DNA of 64,000 nucleotides. It comes from Helicostylum pulchrum. Lineage: Eukaryota; Mucoromycota; Mucoromycetes; Mucorales; Mucoraceae. The translations under genes were made by a program, and so were the position numbers. The notes beneath the pieces were generated by a model. The model ran no database searches. It saw only the letters and a list, made by a program, of their open reading frames with translations, and was not told the DNA's origin. Positions 10,772-21,998 of this stretch are shown here, in pieces. The DNA lies in contig JAIXMO010000001.1 in NCBI GenBank assembly GCA_025677825.1, forward strand, positions 186,001 to 250,000. The letters run 5' to 3'. The stretch's first letter is position 1, and the number at the start of each line of letters is the position of its first letter.

Positions 10772-11690
10772 CTATTCATCATCGTATTGAATTTCTTTCT
10801 TCCATCTAAATTGACTGACATCTAAGTCCGTATTACAGACTTCCCAAAAGTATTTCGTAGTTTGAATCAGGTCTCTGATAGCGTTTATAATGATAAACAA
10901 GGGTGATTTACGTATACGAGAGGGTACTACAACTTCGCCGATTTTCTTCATCGTGTAAATGTGTTCATTATCTAAACTCGTTACAAAGAATTGAGCTTTT
11001 AAACCGTGAATAAAAAAAAAAAAAAAACGCGTTGTGTAAAGACGGCCAACTTTATAACTCGTATCGATATTTAATCATTCTTGCGAAGCACTCTCCAGCT
11101 TGCATTCATACAAGTTTCTTGTGGTGATGAGGGCGTCAGGTCTTTTCGAGGAGTGGCTTTCTGCAGCTTTATTCGTACAGCGCAAGAGAATACCGCCTTG
11201 TGATTACGAGAAGAGGGATATGAATAAAGGGTTAAAACAGGTGCTCCATAATTCATATTCTCCCAGTTTACTAACAAACTTGGTTTTGGGAAGGAAAATC
11301 AACATGGAAGCCAGACCCTTTACTACTTTTTTCATAAATCAATAAATCATCTGTAATTACGAGTTTCAACAGCTTGATCTTGCTAGGCTCCACTTCAAGA
11401 GCACCCCTCTTTCGTACGTCGTACGTTATTTTAGCTAAAAAAAAACAGTATCCCTCAGAGTATAAGTGTGGTCAAATCTACTGCATTACCTAAGGTTGTT
11501 AAACAAAGGGCCATTAAAGTATTTAACCTAAAGCCTGTTTGGATCATCTGTAAGATGACGTGAAGAGAAACACACAAAGCAGGAAGTTTTCTGAAGCTTT
11601 TAAATTTTGAGAGTTTTCGTCCGAATTCACGCTCTGTTTGTATTAACATAAGAAAGCAAAAACAAAAAAAAAGAACAAAAAGCAAAATAA
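10772..11690 (-). pseudogene. Decayed multi-exon gene of an unrecognised family
   Basis: Reading on the minus strand, protein-like segments follow each other but change frame. A first segment (about 11650-11500) holds FGRKLSKFKSFRKLPALC and ends at a donor TTAG|GTAATG. After a TTTTTTTTTAG acceptor a second runs through KITYDVRKRGALEVEPSKIK and SSKGSGFHVDFPSQNQVC to a stop. One frame over it resumes as LVNWENMNYGAPVLTLYSYP. After another stop it ends with LKAQFFVTSLDNEHIYTMKK, IRDLIQTTKYFWEVCNTDL and a stop at 10772. Two frameshifts and internal stops make it a pseudogene. Its tail layout (an EHIYTM-like block, then a short helix and a hydrophobic end) recalls the relic at 41.7-42.3 kb, suggesting a dispersed family, but homology is only suspected. 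Confidence 0.5.
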
Positions 11691-12066
11691 GTGATAATAC
11701 AAAAAATGAAATATAAAAAAAGACGGAATATATAAATGGTTAAAAGGGGGTCACTAATAAATTTTGTACTTGTATTGGTTATTAGTTAATCTTTTTTTTT
11801 TTATGTTTGCAGATATACTTGTCACTGCAACAACCTGATTCAAGCAGCTAAGCATCCTTTTTATACGGATAAACCCAAGCTGAAAAGGTAATAACGGCAT
11901 CACACCTTTTTTTTTTTTTTTTTTTTTTGGCTGAGCGAAAAAGCGACCCGTGCATCATCATAATCAAAGAGAAAATTTTCTTTATTGGACTTTTTTTTTT
12001 TTACAATTGTTTACAACTCCTTTTTTCTCTTTCTTTTTTTTTTTATACGCACACACACACACACAA
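11691..12066. other. Upstream flank of the cyclin gene
   Basis: T-runs near 11911-11928 and 11990-12002 and a CA repeat directly ahead of the ATG. No other feature is seen. Confidence 0.4.
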
Positions 12067-12819
12067 ATGACTCATCATTATGACCTTGTTCAATACCCTA
12101 CTTCAGATACAATAAAGATTGTTACACACTTATTAGAGCGTATTACTAAAACTAACGACCGAATTCAACAAACATCGAGACATACGTCTCCATACGCTTG
12201 CTTTTACGCAAGAGTGATACCTAATATTGATATCCAAGCCTATCTTGTTCGTATATTAAAGTATTGTCCTTGTGCCAATGAATGCTTTCTTAGTCTTTTG
12301 GTTTATTTTGACCGCATGTCAAGAAACTCATCTGGACTTCGGATTGACTCTTTCAACATTCATCGACTAGTGATTACTGGCATTATGGTAGCAAGTAAAT
12401 TCTTTTCTGATGTATTTTATACCAATACTCGTTATGCCAAGGTAAAGTAAAACTAAATTGATTATGGTGTATATATACTAATTAATAAAGAATAGGTTGG
12501 AGGGTTGCCAGTATCTGAATTAAATACATTAGAACTGCAATTTTTAAAACTAAATAGCTTTAAATTAAATGTAAAAGTAGAGGAGTTACAACAATATGGA
12601 GACCAATTGCTTTGGCATTGGATTCGTAGTCATAAAAAAGCAACAGTAGTAGTAGCAGATGAATGTTACAAGAAACCAGACTATCAACCTATAGTTCATT
12701 ACACAACTGATCACAGGTCTAATAACAATCATTTGCTCAATAACTATTGTTCTTCAAATGTATTATTTAAAACTGAAAAATCAGTTTCAGAAAAGTACGA
12801 CTCAATTACTAGATGTTGA
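12067..12819 (+). CDS. Pho80/Pcl-type cyclin
   Basis: Two exons (12067-12441 and 12496-12819) encode 232 residues. Cyclins of this class bind Pho85-type kinases and regulate phosphate, glycogen and polarity responses. The cyclin box lies in the first 150 residues: a basic/aromatic entry (SPYACFYARVIPNIDIQAYL), the helix-2/3 segment CFLSLLVYFDRMSR, the conserved FNIHRLVITGIMVASKFFSD block, and across the intron the YAKVGGLPVSELNTLE segment. This last block is diagnostic: the Y-A-K-V-G-G-[LV] motif is standard in Pho80-like cyclins. The last ~70 residues are Asn/Ser-rich and unconserved. The start is the first ATG after the CA repeat. Confidence 0.92.
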
Positions 12820-13029
12820 TTCCCATCATCCTTTTTGTAAATATATAAACATTACCGCACAACACACACACACACACACACACACAACACAAACTATTTT
12901 ATATATATGATTTTCCACTCCCCATTATTTGTTACAATAATAAAATAATAATAAATGATATTTTAATGTTCAATTACTAAAATTAGCTTTTTTTGTCTGA
13001 AAAAATAAAATAAAAAAAGGGGGCCCCAT

Positions 13030-13063
<34 letters not shown>

Positions 13064-13263
13064 CAAATGTTGTCGCCATTTTCCCTTTCCAGTGTAACAA
13101 CATTCAAAAAAATCCAGGTACAATATTATGACAAGGAGGGGGGCAATTGGAACCAATCATCGATCTTTGTTACACTATAGTTCTCCTTTATTTAAACCCT
13201 TCTTTCATACTTTTTCTCCCCCTTTTTTTATCTCTTTCTTTTTTAGTTTCTTGTTATATTACT
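12820..13263. other. Spacer between cyclin and trehalase
   Basis: Contains a CA microsatellite near 12861-12885, a T-run of about 30 nt near 13033-13063 and pyrimidine-rich leader sequence just before the trehalase start. No gene is seen. Confidence 0.5.
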
Positions 13264-15743
13264 ATGGATATTCATGCACCTGCAAAGACTTATTACACCA
13301 CAGGTCATAATCACCATAATGCTGTACATCTATCTCGTACTCTTTCAGTAAGTTTTACTTTTTCATTTTTTCTGCTTTTCATTTTTTTTTTTTTTTTTGA
13401 CATCATTTACAGGGACAAGACAGTAAATCAGTCTATCATGATGCACCTACTAGGCAAAGAAGGGCGTCACACGGTAAAAACTATATTTACAAAAGAAGAG
13501 ACAAAAAAACTTACGCCCTACTTATATATCCTCTAATAGATGAAAAATATAAACCTCGTAAATTTCTATTAAACGTCAAAGAAACGCAACAAATTCTAGT
13601 TGAACAAGAAGATACAGATGGTGACTTTCAAATAACAGTCAACGATCTCGGCCCCAAATCCTTTGCAGTTGGCACAGCAGATTCTGGCGGCTACAAAAAG
13701 ATCGAGATTCGCGGTACGTACATGTTGTCAAACCTCTTACAAGAACTAGCATTAGCCCAAGATTACGGTCGTCAATATATTATTTTGGACGAAGCACGTT
13801 TAACCGAAAACCCCGTTGATCGCCTATCTCGCATGATTCGTCATCAATTCTGGGATGGTTTGACACGTACTGTAGATGCAGAAGGTCTCGAAAGGATTTG
13901 CATGGATCCTAAAAATAGATCTGCTAATCACCAACCTCGTATTTATATCCCTTTTACCGACACCGTAGCATTACACTACTATCAAAATGTTGCCACTACA
14001 AGACCACATTTAAATTTACAAGTACAACGTTTACCTCAACATATCACGCCAGAGTATGTACATAGTATCAATCAAAGTCCCGGTATTCTTTCTCTCGCTT
14101 TAAAACAAGTAAAGGACAGTGATGACAACATTACTTTACAAGGTGTGCCATTTGTTGTACCTGGTGGCCGATTCAATGAGATGTACGGCTGGGACTCTTA
14201 CTTTGAAGCATTAGGATTACTAGTAGATGATCGTATTGATTTAGCTCAAGGCATGGTTGAAAACTTTGCATACGAGATCAAGCACTATGGAAAAATCTTG
14301 AACGCCAATCGATCCTATTACTTGACAAGGTCTCAACCCCCGTTCTTAACTGATATGGCCTACCAAGTTTATTTAAAACTACCAAAGATGGAAGAAAGTA
14401 AATCCTGGCTTCGTATCATGTTACAAGCTGCCATCAAAGAATACCACACTGTTTGGATGTCAGAACCTCGTTTAGACCCCGTTACGCAATTATCAAGGTT
14501 TAGACCTACAGGGCAAGGTATTCCACCAGAGACCGAAGCGTCTCATTTTGATCATGTCATCCAGCCATACGCATTACGAGCCGGTTTATCCATTTCTGAA
14601 TTTATGAAACGTTACAACGACCAGACCCTAATTGAGCCAGACCTAGACGAATATTTCTTACATGACCGAGCAGTACGTGAATCAGGTCATGACACAACCT
14701 ATCGTTACGAAGGTCGATGTGCCAACCTAGCCACCATTGATTTAAACTCCTTACTTTACAAGTATGAAACTGATTTAGCTTATATCATCGATCACGATCT
14801 AGACGGTCAACTCACAGATGAAACTGGTATCAAACAAGACCCTCACACTTGGAACGAACGTGCTGCTGCAAGGAAATCCCGTATTGATCGATACTTGTGG
14901 AACCAAGAAAAAGGCATGTATTTCGATTATGATACTGTGACAGAACAACAAATTGAGTATGAAACTGTCACCACCTTTTGGGCCATGTGGGCGAAATGTG
15001 CCAGTCAAGAACAAGCCGAAAAGATGGCACAGCAGTCGCTTTGTAAATTTGAAGTCATGGGGGGTTTAGTCTCCGGAACTGAGGCATCAAGAGGTATCAT
15101 CACTTTAGATCGGCCAAATCGTCAGTGGGATTTTCCATTTGGCTGGGCTCCTCATCAAATGCTTGCTTGGCGTGCTTTTGAAAACTATGGTATGATGGAT
15201 ATTCAACAAAGATTAGTCTATCGTTGGTTATACATGTAAAGATTATTATACTGTATTATGCCTCTTTTTATTAATTTTTGTTATAGTATCACCAAATCAT
15301 TTGTTGATTTTAATGGCGTAGTTCCCGAAAAATATGATGTAGTTGGTTTGACACATAAAGTCCAAGTTGAATATGGTAACGTGGGAGTCGACTTTAAATA
15401 TGTACCTCGTGAGGGTTTTGGCTGGATGAACGCCTCTTATCAAATCGGCTTGAATTGTTTAACAAAGCATTTACGTCGTGCACTCGGCGCCTGTATGAGT
15501 CCTGAAATTGTCTTTGAAAACTCGAATATTCTAGTATCCAAACAAGCTGCGCAAGCAATTACAGAGAATGGTCAAGTTACTACTGCTATTACTGTTATTG
15601 TACCACCTCAAGTCTTGACTAATGACGAAAACAGTAACAGTTTCATCCACACACCTTCCTTGTCTCCCGACCATTCTGTTACCGAAGATTTAAATTGTAT
15701 TGCTACACCTAATGACGAACTTTCAAATAGTTATTTTCAATAA
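13264..15743 (+). CDS. Neutral (cytosolic, PKA-regulated) trehalase
   Basis: Three exons (13264-13347, 13413-15235, 15287-15743) encode 787 residues. The enzyme hydrolyses trehalose to two glucose units during germination and stress recovery (GH37). Both family signatures are present: [15 protein letters not shown] and [12 protein letters not shown]. Near the N-terminus RRAS (about residues 44-47) is a consensus site for cAMP-dependent kinase. [12 protein letters not shown] (about 95-106) is the calcium-binding loop of neutral trehalases. Both features separate it from acid, secreted trehalases, and there is no signal peptide. The last junction restores [20 protein letters not shown], matching the family; reading through 15236 would truncate it. 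The tail beyond about residue 740 is Ser/Asn-rich and variable. Confidence 0.96.
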
Positions 15744-16653
15744 ATTTTTTTTTTCTTTTTTGTTACAAGTGGTATTAAGTGTGACATGACGTATAAGCTT
15801 CAGGGCTTGTATTATACTATTGCAAATATTCGTTTTATAGTTTCAAATAATAGAATTGAGCACAAGAAAAGGGAGGGAAATCCCAAACGTAGAAATCCCG
15901 GGAATAAACAGTTATAAAAAAAACTGCTTCCCCATTTTTTTTTTCCAGGTAACATCACCAATCAGATTTTAAGCCTTTTTTTTTTGTCTTTTTGGGCAAG
16001 CCAAGTTGACGTTACAGAAAGATTATTATCAGTTGAACGATGTAAAAAGATAAGGGTGGATTTCTTACACCCTTATACCGAGCAGTAGATAATTACTGCT
16101 AAAGACAAAAGATCACTAAGATACCCCTCTAATCTCAATACAGATCACCCCACATAATTATAGATACATTTACCTGTAATGTTCTTAAGAGAAAAAGCGC
16201 CATTTTAAGGTCCACTTAACACAGATTTAAGTAAACAAAAAAGGAAGTCTTCAAACAGTAACTACTCGCTTAGTGTCTTTAGTAAAAATACGACGTTATA
16301 ATGGACTAAAAATGAATGACAAAAAAGAAGAGCAACAAGCAGTTTTCAATGTTTGAATTTAAAGACATCTTCCTAGTAACTTTTACCATACAACTTGGGT
16401 AAAAGAAGCTTTTCCTGATTTTAATTATTATGGTTATTTTTTTTTTGTAGTAATAGTGCTTATGACACCAATTTGCGCTTTGTAATTTTTTTTCACTGCA
16501 TTTCACTCATTCTTGGCGCGTCTAAAAAAAAAACGCGTCTTTTTTATATTTTTAAAACCCTTTTTTTCCTCTTAAAGTGAGGTTACTAAAAACTTTGAAA
16601 CGATAAAAACGCTTTTATTAATTGAGGATTCAAACAAAGATTTAACTTGGAAC
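15744..16653. other. Gene-poor spacer
   Basis: 3' flank of trehalase and AT-rich sequence with scattered T-runs. A 66-codon minus-strand frame (16306-16506) has low-complexity composition and is not called. Confidence 0.4.
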
Positions 16654-16801
16654 AAAATCTACTAGAGATTTTTTAGGGGACAATCTACGAGAGATTTTTT
16701 GGGGGGACAAAACCTTGAAGGGTTTTAAAACAAAATCTTGAAGATTTTTAAAACAAAACCATGAAAGGTTTTTAAGTAGAAACAAAATCATGAAAGATTT
16801 T
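16654..16801. repeat. Array of six covarying mini-hairpins
   Basis: Six consecutive short inverted repeats spaced 23-29 nt apart. Stems are AAATCT/AGATTT, AATCT/AGATT, AAAACC/GGTTTT, AAAATC/GATTTT, AAAACC/GGTTTT and AAAATC/GATTTT, with 5-6 nt loops (TTGAAG, TTGAA, ATGAAA). Between units a stem pair changes from T:A to C:G on both sides together, so pairing is kept while the sequence changes. The array ends 46 bp from the stop codon of the minus-strand relic at 16848. Confidence 0.75.
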
Positions 16802-16847
16802 TATGCTTTGGTATTCTTGAATTGAAGCGACAAATCATCATAATCAA

Positions 16848-17185
16848 TTAAACCCCATGAATCATCCAAAGCTCTTGCGGGGGGATATAGGCTTCTTCTT
16901 CTGCAGACAAGATTTCAATATCATATTCATCAATATATTCATATTCATCACCATCTGTGTAGCATTCATCAATATAATATTCATTATAGGAGCTGGTCTT
17001 TTTAGGACACATAATTTCCAATATGCTTTGTTTCAGAGTAAACAAGATTTATCAAGGCGAAAACTCCGTACGCGAAAGAGTATTTTACATTATCTGCAAT
17101 ATTTGTGGCGATTGTTTTCATACACTCCTTTGGTGGTACATATGTCTTTAAAAGTCTCCATACTCCATGTGACCATTGGTGGATA
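16848..17185 (-). pseudogene. Frameshifted coding relic, unknown family
   Basis: On the minus strand an open segment (about 17180-17010) reads SHGVWRLLKTYVPPKECMKT then IATNIADNVKYSFAYGVFA and stops. In another frame the reading continues from about 17045 to 16848 as CPKKTSSYNEYYIDECYTDG, an acidic Tyr/Asp/Glu-rich stretch, and LSAEEEAYIPPQELWMIHGV with a stop. The overlap of the two frames without a usable intron indicates a frameshift. No domain is recognised. Confidence 0.4.
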
Positions 17186-18645
17186 AAAAAAAAATTGAAA
17201 TTCAGGATTTTTTTGCCTGGCGTGCATACTGATGAGCGTCATAACCGCTGGCATGAGCTTGGTAATCCTAATCCTTGAATGAGTTCTCCAAGCTCTTAAA
17301 ACATTTGTAGATATAATCCGTGTTACGAAAAAAAAAAGTAGATGCTTTTAAAATAAGTTTGGGTAGGTTATAAAGTGAAAATAAAAGGTGGCTGTGGTAG
17401 TGATAGTAAAAGAAGTGAGGTTAATAAAGAAAAGAAAAAAAAAAAGATACTTTTTATCTTGCCTTTATATTCATTCAAAAGGGGATGAAACGCAAGTCTT
17501 ATTTTTAATTTCCAGTATTGTCAAAGATAATCCTTTTTTGTCAAAAGGTAAAACTGTAGGACAAAGGCCCGTGATTGAAAAGTCTTTGTCTCACGAAACC
17601 ATGATTAGTTTAAATCATTATTTCTTGTGAATAAAAGTTCATGAGCATAAAATAATATACCTTTCAAAAAGTAGCGTATTTTCATACGATTGCAACCATG
17701 TTATTTGTTACTATCGTTGATTAGATGGTTTCCTTTTTTTCTAACTCTTCGCTTTTATGACGTAAACTAAAAAGCAATATTATTTTCACATGAATTAACT
17801 TTTGATGGCAAACGCCAAAAAAAAAAAAAAAAGAAGTCAATAAATAATCGCAGCTTTTTCATTATCGGAATACATCGAGCGTGTTCGTCGCGCTGTCCTC
17901 ATTTCTCTTCTTTTTGTTACATCTGCTAATGGTCTGTTACTGGTAGGTACATAAAATAAAAATATATGTATCACTGTATAGATAAGGATTATATTTTCGA
18001 AAGTTTATTTCTTTACAACAACAAAAATACAGGTTACAGATGAAAAAAAAGTATCCAATAAAAACATGCTTGCCTCCCTCGAGGTCGTTTTTGTTTATAT
18101 TTGTAAGAAAGTGCTTTTAGATATGATGCAAATAAATCTGACTAATTTATTATTTAGTCGTAAGCTTTGAATTTTTTCACAAGAAAAAATATTTTTTAAC
18201 TTGCGCAAAGTAAACAAATCATGCAAGGGAACATAGTACAAACTGGACTTTTTTTTATGTTTATTGGCCCTTCTCTCAGAAGTGTCAATACCATTTATAT
18301 TTCTATATAAGATACTACTAGAGTAAGTATGATAAAAGAAAGAAGTCAAGTTTTCAGACTACATATTTAGTGAAAGACAAATGACGAATTACAATAAATA
18401 AAAGGGCACTATTACTTCACTTATACACAAACGTTTTACTTATAACGCCTGCCACTTTTTTTATCATCTAGCATGTAGATAATAAATGTATTATGTTAGT
18501 ACTAGAGCTACAATTCAAGATACATAGTACTTATTTTTTCGTCCGCTTAAAAAACTCTGTCTGAAAAAACACCCTTTAACAATCAAGAAACATAAACAGC
18601 GGACCGCTCCCTTTTTGTCTCTTTTTTATTATCGCGTCAACTGAT
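17186..18645. other. Gene-poor spacer with one short relic
   Basis: Mostly AT-rich non-coding sequence. At about 17855-17947 a plus-strand stretch reads LSEYIERVRRAVLISLLFVT and ends at a donor-like GTAGGT, which may be a stranded exon. No complete gene is seen. Confidence 0.3.
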
Positions 18646-18920
18646 TAAAGTGAATCCACACTATACAAAGCGAATCCGTGTATAAAGCGAATCCACACTG
18701 TAAAAAAACCAATACTTTTTTTTTACTTACACTTAAAACTTCTTACAGATTCTTAATTTCTGCGCTGTTGGTGTTTTTCATATAACGAATCGCACCAACA
18801 GCGCAGAAATTAAGAATCTGTAAGAAGTTTTAAGTGTAAGTAAAAAAAAAGTATTGGTTTTTTTACAGTGTGGATTCGCTTTATACACGGATTCGCTTTG
18901 TATAGTGTGGATTCGCTTTA
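18646..18920. repeat. 275-bp near-perfect palindrome
   Basis: Two 128-bp arms (18646-18773 and 18793-18920) are reverse complements with one visible mismatch (AGTGAATCC versus AGCGAATCC), separated by a 19-bp spacer. Inside each arm GCGAATCC-type blocks recur three times at about 20-bp intervals (flanked by CACACT and GTGTATA). No coding capacity. It is either a very recent foldback/MITE insertion or a locus for a long double-stranded RNA hairpin. Confidence 0.9.
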
Positions 18921-19388
18921 TACATTATTATTCATAAAAAACTTCTTATGTCTAACTATCTCACTTGATAATCGCCGTCTCACTATATTCTTCACAAAAA
19001 AAAATACAGAGGGCCCTTCTCCTTGTTATATTAACTTCACAAATGTTTGCATCCATGGTAGCTTACAGCTTAATAATAGATTTGAAGTTCTATTTTACAC
19101 ATTCAGAAAAAAAAGTGGGATGTATTACTTTTCACGTACCTAATGTACGATAGCAGCTCTAAGAAAACCTTATCTATTAGAAAATTAAAAAGTATTTTTT
19201 TGTGTGGGAATCAAAAGATGTTTTATTTATTTGGACTCTTATTTATCCGCTCTCATTGTTCCTGCTTATTTCAGGCAGTAAGTTGATAAACGAGCGCACA
19301 AAAAGAAATATAAAAATTTATTGGAACTTTTGTGCATTTTGGCTTTAGCTACGATTTGCTCCGGTTTTGCAGTGGTTAGTACCCGGCT
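18921..19388. other. Spacer downstream of the mitochondrial carrier
   Basis: AT-rich with short low-complexity ORFs. No gene is seen. Confidence 0.4.
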
Positions 19389-20664
19389 TTACAGCATAGC
19401 ACGGAAATAATCACCTATTTTAATCATTTTTAGTATAACTCACTATTTTATACATATATTTGTTTATTTACCCAGTGCCACCATCACAAGTGTTTGCCTA
19501 TATACGTATATAAATAAATAAAATAATAAATGGGGAAAAAAAACAAAAAAAAACTTACCAAATGCCTAATCCGATACGAGGAACTAATCCACGATAGAAC
19601 CCACTTATACCATTAATAGAATAAATATACTTTGTAGCGTTTACCAAGGACATGTTTTCAGGTCTACCAGGAGTCTTTAATTGACTCTGCATTTCAACAC
19701 GAATGACCTCTAAAGGTTGGTTCCAACAAGAGAGAGCACCGGCAATAACAGAGGCAGATGCTTTATCGACGACATCGGCAACACCGTTCTCTCCATGTCT
19801 TTTCTTTACAATAGCATCTTGAGCGTATCTGGCAATACCGAAACGGGAAGCCCAATTGGTACATTGACGAAGTGCAACTGCGTTTACACCTTTATTGATA
19901 CCTGCAATACCTTCTCTTTTGTAAATATCTCCTGCAATTTTAAATGTTGATTCGGTACCGGCTAGCAAATATTTGAGTTAAAATCTAGGTTTATGTGTAT
20001 ACTGAATATTATGTGTTGTGTGTGTACCTGATTTTTGTCGAGTGACTTCAACTGTCTTCATAAATGTACAGAAACCCATTGTACTATAAGCCTGAGCGAT
20101 ACCACCACCCATACCTTTTTTTTTACACACAATAAAATTAACAAACTCTTATACATTACCTTTATTGATTATTTTCGTATAACTTACCACCAATAATACC
20201 AGCCTAATGTATACAGAATTAATAAAAGTAGGTAAAAGATCTTGTTTTTTTTAGATTCCGAAACTTACTAAAAATGGAGAAGCACCTGCAACAGAAGATC
20301 TGTATTCTAATTCAGAAGCAGTAAAAAGGAGTACAGCACCTTTGGTACTAGCTTCAATCCAAGCCCATGGAATCAAACCCTGATAAAAGCCGAATAAGCC
20401 ACCGCGGCTATAGATTGCCTTTAAACCATCTATCATGGGTTGGCCCCGGTTAGCAGCCATTTGAGTCTTCATTACTTCAAATGGTTGACCCAACGTAGAA
20501 GTTTCAAACATATTTAAACCTAATTTCACACGCGATATTTAATGATTTTTACCTCTTAAATTTCTTTTGTTGTTGATGTTATTACCTGCACCAAGTAAAA
20601 GTGTTTGATAAGAAATAGGTTTCTTTTCAAGTACAACTGCGTTTGATTTTGCCAAGGTAGCCAT
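19389..20664 (-). CDS. YHM2: Mitochondrial citrate/oxoglutarate carrier, Yhm2-like
   Basis: Seven exons (20586-20664, 20269-20519, 20188-20203, 20028-20114, 19559-19961, 19472-19497, 19389-19414) encode 295 residues. Yhm2 exchanges citrate for 2-oxoglutarate across the inner mitochondrial membrane and helps supply cytosolic NADPH. The N-terminus [20 protein letters not shown] and the block [19 protein letters not shown] match the Yhm2 group closely; [12 protein letters not shown] and [14 protein letters not shown] are further group markers. The usual carrier signature PX[DE]XX[KR] appears in Yhm2-type forms (QPFEVMK, QPLEVIR). A 16-nt exon and two consecutive 26-nt exons form unusual architecture; the last two were found because the main exon otherwise ends at GLGIW. 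The model ends [15 protein letters not shown] plus seven residues, shorter than the yeast tail. That end is the least certain part. Confidence 0.9.
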
Positions 20665-20894
20665 TGGATTTATTTTATTTTAAGCGAAAAAAAAAAAAGA
20701 ATAAAAGAAAAAGTTATGTCACTGTGAGAAAAAAAAAAGATAACTCTTTTATATAAGTTTTTTTATTATTATCGTTTATATATATTTTAAATTGTCCCGT
20801 CTCCGATTATTAAGAGTAAAAACCTAAAACCACTGCCCTTCCTCCTTTTCATGTGTCAAAAAAAATGTCTTTTTTATTCTCACATTTCCTTGTG

Positions 20895-21998
20895 TCATGT
20901 CGTGGGCCTTCTTCCATGATAATAACGCAAGTAGTAATTCATTCGTATTGCATCATCATTTTCGTCAGGGCCGTTATCAAAACTATTGTACCTGTGTTGT
21001 TGAGTAGATGAGCTTGTGCGACGACTAGAGGTTTCGAGGCTACTACCAGACGGATAATAGTATGACGAAGAAGGTGTTTGGTTAGCGCAATAATAATAAT
21101 CTTGGCCGTACCCATAATAAGGTTCGTAGTACGATTGGTAACTGCTAGTAAGTTTTGGTGCACTGGTTGGTTTATTATTACTACGGGGTATATCGAAAGA
21201 TCTGGTGTATTGGTGGTTTGGTGTGACGGGAGGTCTACTAAGTGTACTGGAATCAAATGATCTGTATCCGCGATTTGGTTTTGGGACAGGTACAGGTTGT
21301 GTCTCCATGCTCTTGGAGTAGAGCAAGTATTCTAATTCTTGGATCTTTTTCTCTTTTTTTTTATGCTTTTTTTCCAACTTTTTAAAGTCGAGTTGTAGTT
21401 TTTCAAAATCCGCTAAATCTTTTACGGAAAACGTTTTGCCGTGGCATGGATCCTCTTTTTTTTTTTTAAAAAAAGTTAGTTTTTTGTGGGGTAAAAAAAA
21501 AAAGTGAGACTGGTTTTTACCTGTTATATCGGTGTACCTTTCTGATGTGAAAGGTGTAGGTGCTCTTTCATTGGTAGCTCGATAAGGTTCTCGTGTGTAA
21601 TAACTTTCGTCATGATGATGATGATGATGTGGTTGCGGTATATTGATATTTTGTTGTGTTGTTGAAGCGTAATGTGATGGTTCTTGAACAAAGTTTTGTT
21701 GATTATACATGAGTGTAGAAGGTTCTACTGGTGTTATTGGTTCTTTAATAGCAGCAGCAGCAGTATGTTCTTCTTCTTCTGCTGCACTACTATCGTATGT
21801 TTCAAAGGGATACTCTTGGTTATAAAACGAAGATGTAATTAACATGGGAGCACGTTGTTGAGGCGCTGCTGTCGGTGGAAATGTATTGTTCCTTTGTTGA
21901 CTACTACTGGATGATACATTCATATATTCGGTTAATGCTGCTCTCGTAGGTGAACTGTTTCTTCTAGGTCTATTAAACCATTTTCCAATAGGTGTCAT
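20895..21998 (-). CDS. Low-complexity protein with a basic coiled coil
   Basis: Two exons (21521-21998 and 20895-21454) encode 345 residues. The first half is Ser/Gln/Pro/Ala-rich with a His run near residue 145. After the splice comes a highly charged helical segment (FEKLQLDFKKLEKKHKKKEK), predicted as a short coiled coil of about 45 residues. The remainder is Ser/Tyr-rich and disordered (SYYYPSGSS, YNSFDNGPDE), ending RYYHGRRPTT. The intron was placed because reading through gives a Phe/Lys homopolymer. No enzymatic domain is recognised. Similar fungal proteins are of unknown function, and a scaffold role is possible but unproven. Confidence 0.75.
   Translation of the reverse strand: MTPIGKWFNRPRRNSSPTRAALTEYMNVSSSSSQQRNNTFPPTAAPQQRAPMLITSSFYNQEYPFETYDSSAAEEEEHTAAAAIKEPITPVEPSTLMYNQQNFVQEPSHYASTTQQNINIPQPHHHHHHDESYYTREPYRATNERAPTPFTSERYTDITGKNQSHFFFLPHKKLTFFKKKKEDPCHGKTFSVKDLADFEKLQLDFKKLEKKHKKKEKKIQELEYLLYSKSMETQPVPVPKPNRGYRSFDSSTLSRPPVTPNHQYTRSFDIPRSNNKPTSAPKLTSSYQSYYEPYYGYGQDYYYCANQTPSSSYYYPSGSSLETSSRRTSSSTQQHRYNSFDNGPDENDDAIRMNYYLRYYHGRRPTT

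Noticed and set aside
11100..11345. Plus-strand 81-codon frame
   Set aside because: It is the shadow of the minus-strand relic, whose segments are better supported by splice signals.
15236..15743. Trehalase reading through to a stop after WLYM, with a separate gene at 15258
   Set aside because: The downstream frame continues the trehalase family sequence ([15 protein letters not shown]), and an intron 15236-15286 joins both in frame.
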